Below, piece by piece: positions 8,902 through 17,394 of a DNA stretch of 64,000 nt. The notes beneath the pieces were generated by a model, which saw nothing but the letters and a program-made list of their open reading frames with translations, had not been told where the DNA came from and did not search any database. The stretch is from Clostridia bacterium (lineage in GTDB: Bacteria; Bacillota; Clostridia; Oscillospirales; Acutalibacteraceae), in assembly GCA_017416485.1 (NCBI GenBank), contig JAFQCH010000013.1, forward strand, positions 1 to 64,000. The letters are read 5' to 3'. How positions within the stretch are numbered: the first letter of the stretch is position 1; each line of letters starts with the position of its first letter. Made by a program: the position numbers and the translations under genes.

Positions 8902-9075
8902 ATGCTTAACGACATTTTGGGCGGTCTTACCAACAATGAAAACAGCGGCACCAGTGCAACCGGTTCCGAAAACATCTTCAGCGGCCTTACCGCAGCATTT
9001 CAGGGTATCATCGACCTGATTATGGGTATCATCGAAACCATCCGCAGCATGGTTGAAAACATCATCGGCGGCTAA
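8902..9075 (+). CDS. 57-residue amphipathic peptide, unknown function
   Basis: A strong ribosome binding site (AAGGAGGG at 8888-8895), its own promoter and its own terminator make this a real gene despite its size. The N-terminal half is polar and rich in Asn, Ser and Thr. The C-terminal half (about 33-57) is a repeating Ile/Leu/Met/Phe pattern that would form an amphipathic helix and ends in GG. There is no signal peptide and no cysteine. Similar amphipathic stretches end the secreted protein encoded at 9188-10882. It could be a membrane-active or assembly peptide, but that is inference only. Confidence 0.8.
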   Translation: MLNDILGGLTNNENSGTSATGSENIFSGLTAAFQGIIDLIMGIIETIRSMVENIIGG

Positions 9076-9088
9076 GAATCAAAAGAGA

Positions 9089-9118
9089 AGGATTGCACAG
9101 CGCGTGCAGTCCTTTTTT
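9089..9118 (+). terminator. Terminator of the peptide gene
   Basis: GGATTGCAC pairs with GTGCAGTCC (one G-T wobble), followed by TTTTTT. Confidence 0.85.
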
Positions 9119-9147
9119 CGTAGAATAAATCGTAATTTACAACAAAA

Positions 9148-9175
9148 ATCCGGATGCTGTACAGCACCCGGATAA
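9148..9175 (-). terminator. Terminator of the LCAT-like gene
   Basis: Read on the minus strand, ATCCGGGTGCTG pairs with CAGCATCCGGAT and runs into TTTTTG. Confidence 0.8.
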
Positions 9176-9187
9176 TTTTTTATTGTT

Positions 9188-10882
9188 TTATGCGGCGGCT
9201 TCTTCGCCGTTGAACAGATTTTTGATGAAATCAAACAGCAGCTTGATGAAGTCCACAAATGCCTTGAAGATGGACTTCACAGTGGGCTTCTGCACAACAG
9301 CCGTGATCCACGGGCCGTCCTGACAGTTTTCTTCGGTCATGTTGACAATGTTGTTGGTTTCCATGTCGCGCACAAGGAAACGGGAATAGCCCTTACCGTT
9401 GTTGTCAACGGTCACATTGGTATACTGGGTGAAATATTCTGCGAATCTGTACAGAAGAGTTGCCGAGTCGTGATGCTCGTTCTTGACAAACCATGTGGTT
9501 TCGGGGAACAGGCAGGTGGAAGCGTCAATTTTACCGTCGGGAGAGATGAAGTCGCCGTAGCCTGCTGCAATGCGCTCGTCAATGTATTCCTGCGGCAGGG
9601 TGTCAAACAGCCCGGAGGCGGTTGCGCCGAAGGAGGCATCCTGCACACCGACAAGAACATCGCCCGTTTCGTCCTGATTTTCGCCGATGGGCGGATTGAC
9701 AAGGCCGTATGCAACAAAAGCGGCAATTTCAACACCGTATTCATCTGCAAAAGTGTTGTAGAGATCGGGGAACTGCTTTGTGTTGTGTTCTCTTACATAC
9801 TTGATTTTTTCAATCAGGCCTGCATATTCAACACGGCGCTCGCTGCCTTCTTCACCGAACATGAAGTTGAGTGCTGCATCAAAATCTTCTTCATAGACAC
9901 TGCACCAATAGCTTGTCCATGTACCGATACCGGTTGCAAGCAGAAGGGAAGGCAGGAATGCTTCTGCAAGTCTTTCATAGAGCATTTCAACTGTCCACAA
10001 TGCACCCTGCATAAGGCCGGACTGGGTCATGTAGTCCACTGCCTTTTCGGCAAGGGTGAGCAGCATCGTGTCCACACCTGCAAGGTCAATGCCAAGCCCC
10101 TGCAGGCCGAAATATTCGCTTTCAAGCAGATAAGCCTGAATATATTTGTCGTTGAAATCGATCTTGCCGCTGAACACATCACTGATGACGGATGCGCCGT
10201 TAGAAAGGGTTGCATCATAAACAACCTTTTTGACAAGACCCTCGCTGCCGTATCTTTCAAGATAAGCGGTGATAACAGCACCGCCGATGCATCTGGAAAC
10301 AAGGCAGACCTGATCGCACTTAGTGGTCTTTAGAACGGTTTTGATAAATTCATGCAGTCTGTCTGCATGGTCATAGGGAGAAAGACGCCAGTCGTAACGG
10401 AACTTGTAGTCATTGATATTGAATACGCCGTCCTTGCCTGTGTCCACAGTAGCAGCTCTGTTATCCCAATAAGCAATTTCCTCAGCGGAAACGCCCGTGC
10501 CGTACTTGGCATTACCGTCACCATCGATCTGCGTCTGATCCCAGATGGGAGCAAGCTCATCATAAAGAGCCTGCCCGTAATTGTCCCACTTGTCAAAGGG
10601 CAGACCTTCCAGCAGGAAGGGCTTGAGAATGTTGAACGCACTTTCAACAATGGCATCGGTGGAAATTCCACCGTCTTCATCATCGTCACCATCAGTCAGC
10701 ACTTCAATACCGGTGGGGATAATATTTCCCTCGGCATCACAGATGTCAACGCTGGAGCCGGAGATCATGATGATCGGGCTTTTTTCACGGACATGCTTTG
10801 CTTCTGCACCGGCAGGCATGGCAAACATTCCGAAAGCCAGCGCCATAGCAAGGAAAAAAGAAATCATTTTTTTCATAAACAT
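9188..10882 (-). CDS. Secreted LCAT-like alpha/beta-hydrolase with Cys at the nucleophile position
   Basis: The 564-residue protein has a signal peptide (about 1-26, ending AGAEA) and the layout of lecithin:cholesterol acyltransferase-like enzymes: FRYDWRLSPYDHADRL near 161-176, then the strand and nucleophile elbow VCLVSRCIGGAV. In the family this elbow reads GHSMGG with Ser; here it is Cys198 preceded by Arg. A candidate general-base His lies in KNEHHDS. The C-terminus (FKAFVDFIKLLFDFIKNLF) is a strongly amphipathic helix. Minus-strand AAGGA at 10887-10891 could serve ATG 10882 or, at better spacing, ATG 10876. It may be a thiol-type acyltransferase or an inactive binding protein. Confidence 0.75.
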   Translation of the reverse strand: MFMKKMISFFLAMALAFGMFAMPAGAEAKHVREKSPIIMISGSSVDICDAEGNIIPTGIEVLTDGDDDEDGGISTDAIVESAFNILKPFLLEGLPFDKWDNYGQALYDELAPIWDQTQIDGDGNAKYGTGVSAEEIAYWDNRAATVDTGKDGVFNINDYKFRYDWRLSPYDHADRLHEFIKTVLKTTKCDQVCLVSRCIGGAVITAYLERYGSEGLVKKVVYDATLSNGASVISDVFSGKIDFNDKYIQAYLLESEYFGLQGLGIDLAGVDTMLLTLAEKAVDYMTQSGLMQGALWTVEMLYERLAEAFLPSLLLATGIGTWTSYWCSVYEEDFDAALNFMFGEEGSERRVEYAGLIEKIKYVREHNTKQFPDLYNTFADEYGVEIAAFVAYGLVNPPIGENQDETGDVLVGVQDASFGATASGLFDTLPQEYIDERIAAGYGDFISPDGKIDASTCLFPETTWFVKNEHHDSATLLYRFAEYFTQYTNVTVDNNGKGYSRFLVRDMETNNIVNMTEENCQDGPWITAVVQKPTVKSIFKAFVDFIKLLFDFIKNLFNGEEAAA

Positions 10883-10911
10883 TTCATCCTTTCGAAATCA
10901 TTCCTTTTTAT

Positions 10912-10940
10912 ATATTACTACATAAAAATGGCAATGTCAA
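10912..10940 (-). promoter_or_regulatory. Promoter of the LCAT-like gene
   Basis: On the minus strand TTGACA (10940-10935) and TAATAT (10917-10912) are separated by 17 bases. Confidence 0.6.
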
Positions 10941-10961
10941 ATATCTTTTCAAGAAATTTAC

Positions 10962-12071
10962 TTACTTTAGCGCATTGCTTGCATTGAGAATCATAGTTGA
11001 ATACAAAAACAGCACATCCGATCCCTCTGTGAACTTCACAAAGTTGCCGACCATAGAGCTTGCGAGATAGCGGATGTCTATGAGGGTGACTTTTGCGTAT
11101 TGGTCAATAAAATACGGTGCAATGGAACTGCCGAATGAATCACGGAACAAAAACAGCTCACGCTCAGTTTTTGCGTTCGGGTTTTCGATGGTCACAAGCG
11201 ACAAAGGCCCCGACAAAAAGAACTCATACGGGTCCTTGCCGTCGGCTTTGGCGAAGTCATAAACGGCGATCTCCTTGCGGTTTTCGTGGTCATAAACTTT
11301 TACATTTGCAAAACGGTCTGCATCGGCATAGAAAATGGTTTCCGAAGCAACGGGAAGTGCCGCCTGCCCGTAATAAACCCCGTAAAACGGCACGTCAAGT
11401 TCTTTGATTTCATAGGACTGCAACACGGCATTTTCCGCATTCATGGCAGAAAGGATTCTGGTGGCAGTGGGCTGAATTTTTTCCTGCCGCCAATGGGTGT
11501 CGGTCTTGTAGTAAGAATCGAGCTGCAAAGTATCAAAAATTTCGATGTAGTCAAAACGGGAAAGTTCGGTTTTTACGATCTCTTTATAGCGGTCATAATC
11601 GATGCACAACTGGTCGGCTGCTTCCTGCATGAAATAATTCTTGTCGGGAATCAGCGAAAAATAAACATTGTATTCCCCTTCGGCAAAATAGCGGTCATAC
11701 ACGGAATTGAACACCTTCACGGCATACGCCATACTTTCTTCATCCAAGGGATACTGCCCGTCGGCAAAATAGCCGTTCAGTTCATAAATGCCGTTGTTTT
11801 CACTTTTGTTGTAAAAATATTTATTGGCAAGCGCCTTGAGCGTGCGCCAATTTTCACGCAAGGGGAATTGGTCGAGGGTGTATTCCTCAAATTCGCTCAT
11901 GAAGGTGCCCGACAAAAGGGTTTTAACGGAAACCGGAGGCAACTGCGCAAGCAGTCTGCGTTCCGACGCGGAATATTCACCCTTGGGGCGCAAAATGGCA
12001 AAACCCGATAAACCGAACAGAACAACGGCAAGCAGGATGCAGATGATTTTATTTTTCAGAGAAGTTTTCAT
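10962..12071 (-). CDS. DHHW-family (AlgX/AlgJ-like) O-acetylation partner protein
   Basis: The 369-residue protein has an N-terminal membrane anchor (about 9-27) and an extracellular SGNH-like domain. The signature TDTHWRQE (around 212) marks the DHHW family, whose members work with membrane-bound O-acyltransferases to acetylate exported polysaccharide. LFLFRDSFGSSIAPY (around 307) carries the probable Ser of the SGNH fold. The gene starts 11 bases after the MBOAT gene stops, and AAGGGGTGA precedes its ATG, so the two form an operon. Confidence 0.85.
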   Translation of the reverse strand: MKTSLKNKIICILLAVVLFGLSGFAILRPKGEYSASERRLLAQLPPVSVKTLLSGTFMSEFEEYTLDQFPLRENWRTLKALANKYFYNKSENNGIYELNGYFADGQYPLDEESMAYAVKVFNSVYDRYFAEGEYNVYFSLIPDKNYFMQEAADQLCIDYDRYKEIVKTELSRFDYIEIFDTLQLDSYYKTDTHWRQEKIQPTATRILSAMNAENAVLQSYEIKELDVPFYGVYYGQAALPVASETIFYADADRFANVKVYDHENRKEIAVYDFAKADGKDPYEFFLSGPLSLVTIENPNAKTERELFLFRDSFGSSIAPYFIDQYAKVTLIDIRYLASSMVGNFVKFTEGSDVLFLYSTMILNASNALK

Positions 12072-12082
12072 AAAATCACCCC

Positions 12083-13489
12083 TTAAAATCTGAAATACAG
12101 GAACGGATTATACGACCCGTCCACAAGATAAGCCGTCACAAGGGCAAGCAGGGCAACGAGAACAATCGGTTCAAGCACATTGAGCACCTTTGCGGTCTTT
12201 TCTTTTTCATGTAGTTTCAGGCAAGCATTCTTGACAAACGGAGTTGCGCCGACAAGTCCGACAACGATCACCACCGCAAATTCACGCAAATACCAGAAGA
12301 ACGAGTCACTGACAAACGAATAGCCGCCGATGCCGAACAACCCGCCCAAATACTGCACCGCTTCATCCATGTCTGCGGCATTGAAAATGACAAAGCTGAA
12401 CAGCACAAACAGCAAAACATAGATGTGATTGAGCACTTTCAGTTTCTTGAGATGCTTGAGCAGGAAGAATTTTTCGATCATCAGCAGAATTGCGAAATAG
12501 ATACCCCACACGATAAACGGCCAGTCAGCACCGTGCCAGAAGCCCGTGAGCATCCACACAACAAAAATGTTGAAGCAGTGCCGTGCCTTGCTGCAACGGT
12601 TGCCGCCAAGGGGGATATAAACATAATCGCGGAACCATGTTCCGAGGGAAATGTGCCAACGTCGCCAGAATTCGGTGACGGAAGCGGAAATATAAGGATA
12701 GTTGAAGTTCTCCATAAAACGGAATCCGAACATAGACCCAAGACCGATCGCCATGTCCGAATAACCGGAAAAGTCAAAATAAACATGCAGCATATAGCAC
12801 ACTGCATACAGCCAGAAAAACAAAACAGATTTGTCATCGCTTGCCTTGAAAGCGTCACAGACTTCACCTAAAATATTGGCAAGAAGCACCTTTTTGGAAA
12901 GACCGACAATGAATCGGCGGATGCCGAGGGCAGTCTTTTCAAAGCTGTGCGTGCGGTTGACCAATTGCTCTGCAATGTCAGCGTAACGAACAATCGGTCC
13001 TGCAATGAGCTGCGGGAACATCGTGATGTAGGCTGCGAGGTTGATGGGATTCTTCTGTGCGGGGACATCTTTGCGGTACACGTCCACACTGTAAGAAAGA
13101 ATCTGAAACGTATAGAACGAAATGCCGATGGGCAGTGCAATGTTGAGAAGTTTGATGTCGAACCCTGTCAGAGCGACAAAGTTTTCAACAAAGAAGTTGG
13201 CATATTTGAAATATCCCAAGAATCCGAGGTCGATGAGAACGGTGATAAGCAGTGCCGTTTTTGCAAGTTTCGGTTTTGTGTCAACAAATTTTTCAATAAT
13301 AAGCCCCGACACATAGCCGATGCCGATGGTTGCCGCCATCAGAAGCACATACTTCGGCTCACCCCAGCCGTAAAAAACAAGTGAAGTGAGCATCAGCACG
13401 AAGTTTTTTAACTTTTTAGGTGCAAGAGCATATAAAAGAAGCACACACGGCAGGAAGTAATACAAAAATGGGATACTTGAAAAAAGCAT
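12083..13489 (-). CDS. MBOAT-family O-acyltransferase (AlgI/DltB-like)
   Basis: The 468-residue protein is polytopic, with about ten membrane segments. It carries the MBOAT hallmarks FRDYVYIPLGGNR and WMLTGFWHGADWPF, the latter with the conserved catalytic His. MBOAT proteins pass acyl groups from a cytoplasmic donor to a cell-surface polymer. Next to the DHHW gene this is the usual pair for O-acetylation of an exopolysaccharide or wall polymer; the polymer is not identifiable here. A GGAGG box at minus-strand 13502-13498 serves the start. Confidence 0.92.
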   Translation of the reverse strand: MLFSSIPFLYYFLPCVLLLYALAPKKLKNFVLMLTSLVFYGWGEPKYVLLMAATIGIGYVSGLIIEKFVDTKPKLAKTALLITVLIDLGFLGYFKYANFFVENFVALTGFDIKLLNIALPIGISFYTFQILSYSVDVYRKDVPAQKNPINLAAYITMFPQLIAGPIVRYADIAEQLVNRTHSFEKTALGIRRFIVGLSKKVLLANILGEVCDAFKASDDKSVLFFWLYAVCYMLHVYFDFSGYSDMAIGLGSMFGFRFMENFNYPYISASVTEFWRRWHISLGTWFRDYVYIPLGGNRCSKARHCFNIFVVWMLTGFWHGADWPFIVWGIYFAILLMIEKFFLLKHLKKLKVLNHIYVLLFVLFSFVIFNAADMDEAVQYLGGLFGIGGYSFVSDSFFWYLREFAVVIVVGLVGATPFVKNACLKLHEKEKTAKVLNVLEPIVLVALLALVTAYLVDGSYNPFLYFRF

Positions 13490-13555
13490 AATTTACATCC
13501 TCCGTGTGTGCAGATATTTTGATTTAAGTGTTAGCCGGTTGGCGAGAGATTAAAC

Positions 13556-14233
13556 TCAGCCGATCATGTCGTTAACAAGAACAGTGCCGTTTGCAGCAAG
13601 AACCGTGTTGAATGCGGTGATAACATCAGCACCGCCGAAAGCAGCGATGACAGCGCCTTCCACTTCAGCAATAACAACCTGTTCGGGAGCACCGCAGATC
13701 CACTGTGCAGCAGCGATGTCGTCCTTAAGGCTGTTTGCAAAATCAACAGAATCGGTGCCTTCTGCAAGAACATAAGCAGCAGCGGTAAGGTTGTTTGCAT
13801 TCATCATGTGCATAACGTAAGCGATTTCTTCTACGTTAGCAGCGTTGTCGGCAGAGATCTGGAAGGTAGCGGAAACGGATTCGAGGTCGCTCATGTCGAA
13901 AGCAGCGGGAGCCATGAAGTAGCCTGCGATTTCTTCGGAAGAGGTTGCGCCGAAAGCAGCAATAAGAGCTTCGTCAGCAACGACTTCGTTCCAGACTGCG
14001 GAAAGAGCTGCAACAGCGGCGCTGTCGTCTGCAGGGATTTCTTCGGTTGCTTCTTCGGTGATTTCTTCAGTCACATCATCTGTTGTTGCGTTGCCGTCGG
14101 TTACATTGCTGTCGGTAACAAGGTCGGTCACGATTTCGTCGGAAGCGGGTTCGGTGGGATCTTCGGTTGCGCCGCAAGCTGCAAAGCAAGCGACCATGAG
14201 GGCTGCAAGAAGGATTGCGATGAGTTTTTTCAT
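13556..14233 (-). CDS. Lipoprotein of unknown function
   Basis: The 225-residue protein has a lipoprotein signal (MKKLIAILLAALMVACFAAC, lipidated Cys20). A 50-residue Asp/Glu/Thr-rich linker follows, then an alanine-rich domain of about 150 residues (PADDSAAVAALSAVWNEVVA onward) that alternates short hydrophobic and acidic stretches. Placement and size recall small substrate-binding or DUF4358-like lipoproteins of Clostridia, but I cannot assign a family firmly. It appears to be monocistronic, about 65 bases downstream of the MBOAT gene start. Confidence 0.8.
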   Translation of the reverse strand: MKKLIAILLAALMVACFAACGATEDPTEPASDEIVTDLVTDSNVTDGNATTDDVTEEITEEATEEIPADDSAAVAALSAVWNEVVADEALIAAFGATSSEEIAGYFMAPAAFDMSDLESVSATFQISADNAANVEEIAYVMHMMNANNLTAAAYVLAEGTDSVDFANSLKDDIAAAQWICGAPEQVVIAEVEGAVIAAFGGADVITAFNTVLAANGTVLVNDMIG

Positions 14234-14412
14234 TTTGGTTGCTCCTTAAAAATATTTTTTTACTCTTTTTATGTCAGTCCGCACGTTTTTTTACGGCAGA
14301 CCAATCAAGCGCACATAGTATAACACACGTTGCACAAAAATGGAAGACCTTTTTTGTCGAAAATTTCCAACTTTATCCGTTATTTTATATACAAAGTTAA
14401 AAAATACCTTAA

Positions 14413-15993
14413 TTATTCCGCAACCCATGTGAAATTTCTATTGAACTTTTCTTCTCCGTTCTGGTCGATGGCAAGAAGATGGATTCCGTCGGGAGAAAGG
14501 GTCATTTTGGAGCCGATGAAGAGGTCATCACGATTGCCGCCGTCAGCATAAGCGAGCATATCGGGGTAGTTGGACAAAAATGCCTGTTCACTTTCAGTGC
14601 TACCTATCATGCGGCACTGATGAATGTGGCCCGAAAGCAGCATTCTTGCACCGATGCGGTCGAGTTCATCCCAGCCCGCCTTGGACAATTCGGGTTCAAC
14701 ATCGCTGATGTGCCACGAATGACACAAGGCAATGATTTTTTCATTTTCAAATTCCACGCCGCCAAGCCATTTGATCATATCTGCGCGGTAGGTATTGTAG
14801 TCGGTCGTAGATCCGTATTCGGGGTGGGAATCGTCCTTATCTTCCCCGCTGTCGAGAACAACAAAACTGTAGTCCCCCATATCGGCGGTGAAATAAAATT
14901 CATCAAGCCCCAGTGCACCCGAAAGTTCGCTTGCATAGTTGCCGCGGGTTTCGTGGTTGCCGCGCACATACAGCACGGGCATGCTGCCTTGGGTCAATTC
15001 CCCTGCAAACTGCACGATGTTGGAAATGACCTGTTCTTCAAAGTCCACACCGGGGGTGGCATCGCCGAGCAGAATGACTGCATCATACGAACCGAGGTGT
15101 TCCGTTGCGGCATAGGCTCTTTCCACCCATGTGTGCCAATCGGAAAGCACAAGATATTCCTGCGTTTCACCCTCGTTGACAGAAAGCGTATAGTCGGCGG
15201 AAATCTGTTCTTTACCCAGACGACTGCCATAACTGTAAGATTCAATGACACGCACCGTCCCCACGCGATAGGTGTTGTTCTTGAGGTGTTCGTAGGGCAC
15301 CTGCATGCTGTGAATGCGCTTATCCGTGTGAATTTTACCGCCCGTGGCATCATAAACCTTATAATCTTCGCCGTTGTAGGTATATTCAATGTAAGCCGTG
15401 CCTTGGTCATTGGTGGAAAAAACCACGCTGTACCCACCACCGTTATCAAAAACAATGGGCTCGGATGTGATTTTGTAGGGATTGAGTGGGAAAATATTAT
15501 CAATAAGTACCACTGCGGTGACTACAAGAACGATTGCACAAACCGCCGTTTTTGCCTTTTTCGGCATTTTGGGCACAAAGAGAGCCAAAACGGGGACTGC
15601 AATGAACACCGAAGCCAAGGGCAGACTATTTTGCAGATACAGTGTGTAAACTTCTTTGTTTTCACCGTGGCACATACCGCCGAAAAAGGAGATGGCGGCA
15701 ATGGTGAAGACGAGTGTAAACAGCGAAGCCAAGACAAAAAAGACCTTATATACCTTGTTTGTAAAATCTGCTTTGCCGTAAATGCGCAATGCTGTCAACA
15801 CCGCCGCCGCAACGGCATTGGCAATCATCGCACAAAGAAGCACCGTTGTGAAATGTGCAAAATTGACCGTGATGTTCACAAAAACCCAGGTTGCTCTTGC
15901 GGCATAGCTGAACACGGGTGCAAGTGTGGAAAGCACAAGAACAGCAAACAGATAACCGTTGGAATTAAAAATGCGGAAAAGTTTGTTTTTCAT
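14413..15993 (-). CDS. Membrane protein with extracellular calcineurin-like phosphoesterase domain
   Basis: The 526-residue protein begins with about five membrane segments (residues 10-165). An Ig/fibronectin-like region follows (VFDNGGGYSVVFSTNDQGTA), as in purple acid phosphatases, and then a metallophosphoesterase domain with LSDWHT, LLGDATP, VRGNHETRG, CHSWH and LSGHIHQ. The metal ligands are therefore present, although the first motif has DWH where DxH is usual. It starts nine bases after the GH16 gene, so the two are probably one operon acting at the cell surface. The substrate is unknown. Confidence 0.85.
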   Translation of the reverse strand: MKNKLFRIFNSNGYLFAVLVLSTLAPVFSYAARATWVFVNITVNFAHFTTVLLCAMIANAVAAAVLTALRIYGKADFTNKVYKVFFVLASLFTLVFTIAAISFFGGMCHGENKEVYTLYLQNSLPLASVFIAVPVLALFVPKMPKKAKTAVCAIVLVVTAVVLIDNIFPLNPYKITSEPIVFDNGGGYSVVFSTNDQGTAYIEYTYNGEDYKVYDATGGKIHTDKRIHSMQVPYEHLKNNTYRVGTVRVIESYSYGSRLGKEQISADYTLSVNEGETQEYLVLSDWHTWVERAYAATEHLGSYDAVILLGDATPGVDFEEQVISNIVQFAGELTQGSMPVLYVRGNHETRGNYASELSGALGLDEFYFTADMGDYSFVVLDSGEDKDDSHPEYGSTTDYNTYRADMIKWLGGVEFENEKIIALCHSWHISDVEPELSKAGWDELDRIGARMLLSGHIHQCRMIGSTESEQAFLSNYPDMLAYADGGNRDDLFIGSKMTLSPDGIHLLAIDQNGEEKFNRNFTWVAE

Positions 15994-16002
15994 ATAATCA
16001 CC

Positions 16003-16926
16003 TTATTTATACTGATAACATCTTACATAATCTACGAGCATAGTGGCGGGCAGGTGCTCACTGTCGGCAACCTTTTCATCCACGCCGACGGAAATGATGA
16101 GATACAGCGGCACCCGGCAGACACCCTCAAACGAGGTTCTTGCGGTTTCAATGCCGTTGACATAGAAAATATATTCGTTTTCGTTCCATTCCACACCGTA
16201 GGTGTTGAACTTGTTGTAGGGGTCGTCTGCATAGTACCAGCCCTGAATTTCCTGCTTGTGGGCTTCTTCATAGGAATCTACATGCACGGTGTGGTAAATA
16301 CTGTTGAGATACGTACCCTCAAAGTCGGTTTTGGTTTCAAAAATATCGATCTCCGCGCCCGTGATACCGCCGTCGGTGTCATCGTCCCACATGCCGTCGG
16401 TCAAAAGCCAGAATGCAGGATTCAGCCCCTTACCCTTGGGCAGGATACAACGCATTTCAAAATAACCGTAAAGCTGTTCATAACCTTCATAGCCTGCATC
16501 GTATTGCTTGTTGGGGTTGGTTTCCATTCCGTAGGAGTAGTAGTTTGCACCCGCGGGGCCGTCTTCCTTGTATTCGACCGTGATGGCAAGGCAACCGTCA
16601 TCGGTAAAACTGACCTGATCGCGGTTCCAGTATGCCACATCGCGCTTCTGTGTGTCGTTGGCACCGTACACATAATGCCCTTGCCAACGCGTGGTGTCAA
16701 AACCGTTGTTGAAATCATCTTCCCACACGAGTTCAAATTTGTTCATATCGATGGAGTCCTTGTGCGGCGTGACAGGTGTTTCAAAAATGACTGCACCGAA
16801 CAACTGACCGAGCACGGCAACAAGCGCAAAAACAGCCTTGAACTCACCCTTGAAAATCAGTTTAAAAATCCGTTTGATCGCAGAGCCGATGTCTGCCAAG
16901 GCAGAAGATTGTCTTTTCGTAAGCAT
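16003..16926 (-). CDS. GH16 family beta-glucanase/laminarinase
   Basis: The 307-residue enzyme has an N-terminal membrane or signal segment (about 27-50) and a GH16 jelly-roll domain (about 64-307). The catalytic motif is AEIDIFET, with nucleophile Glu192 and acid/base Glu197. GH16 enzymes hydrolyse beta-1,3- and mixed-linkage glucans or related galactans. The MLTKRQ start follows AAAGGGGTG; longer upstream reading passes through a palindromic repeat and is not credible. The N-terminus (FKLIFKGEFKAVFALVAVLG) is an amphipathic, uncleaved-looking anchor. Confidence 0.93.
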   Translation of the reverse strand: MLTKRQSSALADIGSAIKRIFKLIFKGEFKAVFALVAVLGQLFGAVIFETPVTPHKDSIDMNKFELVWEDDFNNGFDTTRWQGHYVYGANDTQKRDVAYWNRDQVSFTDDGCLAITVEYKEDGPAGANYYSYGMETNPNKQYDAGYEGYEQLYGYFEMRCILPKGKGLNPAFWLLTDGMWDDDTDGGITGAEIDIFETKTDFEGTYLNSIYHTVHVDSYEEAHKQEIQGWYYADDPYNKFNTYGVEWNENEYIFYVNGIETARTSFEGVCRVPLYLIISVGVDEKVADSEHLPATMLVDYVRCYQYK

Positions 16927-16980
16927 AAACAGCACCCCTTTTTGTTTTTCTTCATTATACAACAAAGATATTGAAAAGAA

Positions 16981-17035
16981 AAGATATAAATTGCGGTTTA
17001 TCGGGCTTTGCCCGACAAACCGTAATTTACATCTT
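16981..17035. repeat. Near-perfect 55-base palindrome
   Basis: Two 26-base arms (AAGATATAAATTGCGGTTTA... and its complement ending ...TTACATCTT) surround a TTT loop with only about three mismatches. AAATTACGGTTTGACGGGC-type halves of the same sequence flank the long repeat copies at 35232-35255 and 48924-48945. It looks like a minimal form of the same mobile repeat rather than a terminator, since it lacks a T run. Confidence 0.75.
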
Positions 17036-17071
17036 CTGTATCCGCAATGCACTCCTTTTATTTTGCATAAA

Positions 17072-17112
17072 AAACGCAAGACCCCCCACAAGATGTGAGA
17101 GGTCTTTTCGTT
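17072..17112 (-). terminator. Terminator of the ferredoxin gene
   Basis: On the minus strand AAGACCTCTCACA pairs with TGTGGGGGGTCTT and is followed by GCGTTTTTT. Confidence 0.75.
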
Positions 17113-17125
17113 TTGTTTCGATTGC

Positions 17126-17296
17126 TTATTCAGCTACCGGAGCGCCAACGGGGCAAGCATCTGCGCAAGCGCCGCATTCGATGCAAGCATCAGCATCAAT
17201 GACATAGATGCCATCGCCTTCGGTGATAGCTTCGACCGGGCATTCACCTGCACAAGCGCCGCAAGCGATGCAATCAGAGTTAATTACGTATGCCAT
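17126..17296 (-). CDS. 2[4Fe-4S] ferredoxin, clostridial type
   Basis: The 56-residue protein contains two CxxCxxCxxxCP motifs ([12 protein letters not shown] at 9-20 and [12 protein letters not shown] at 38-49), each binding a 4Fe-4S cluster. It is an acidic low-potential electron carrier of anaerobic metabolism. The short size and internal duplication are exactly those of clostridial ferredoxins. The start follows a strong AAGGAGG; the upstream extension would run through the promoter. Confidence 0.97.
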   Translation of the reverse strand: MAYVINSDCIACGACAGECPVEAITEGDGIYVIDADACIECGACADACPVGAPVAE

Positions 17297-17327
17297 GAGA
17301 GTGCCTCCTTTTTCATATTGTATTATC

Positions 17328-17355
17328 ATTGTAGCACAAGAAATGCAAATATCAA
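17328..17355 (-). promoter_or_regulatory. Promoter of the ferredoxin gene
   Basis: On the minus strand TTGATA (17355-17350) and TACAAT (17333-17328) are spaced by 16 bases, about 30 bases before the start codon. Confidence 0.6.
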
Positions 17356-17394
17356 TAGGGAAAAACAAAACTTTAATAAATTTTATGCGAAATA

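Noticed and set aside
14479..16974. 831-codon open frame on the plus strand
   Set aside because: It runs antisense through two genes (phosphoesterase and GH16) plus their junction, with no start signal and no recognisable domain.
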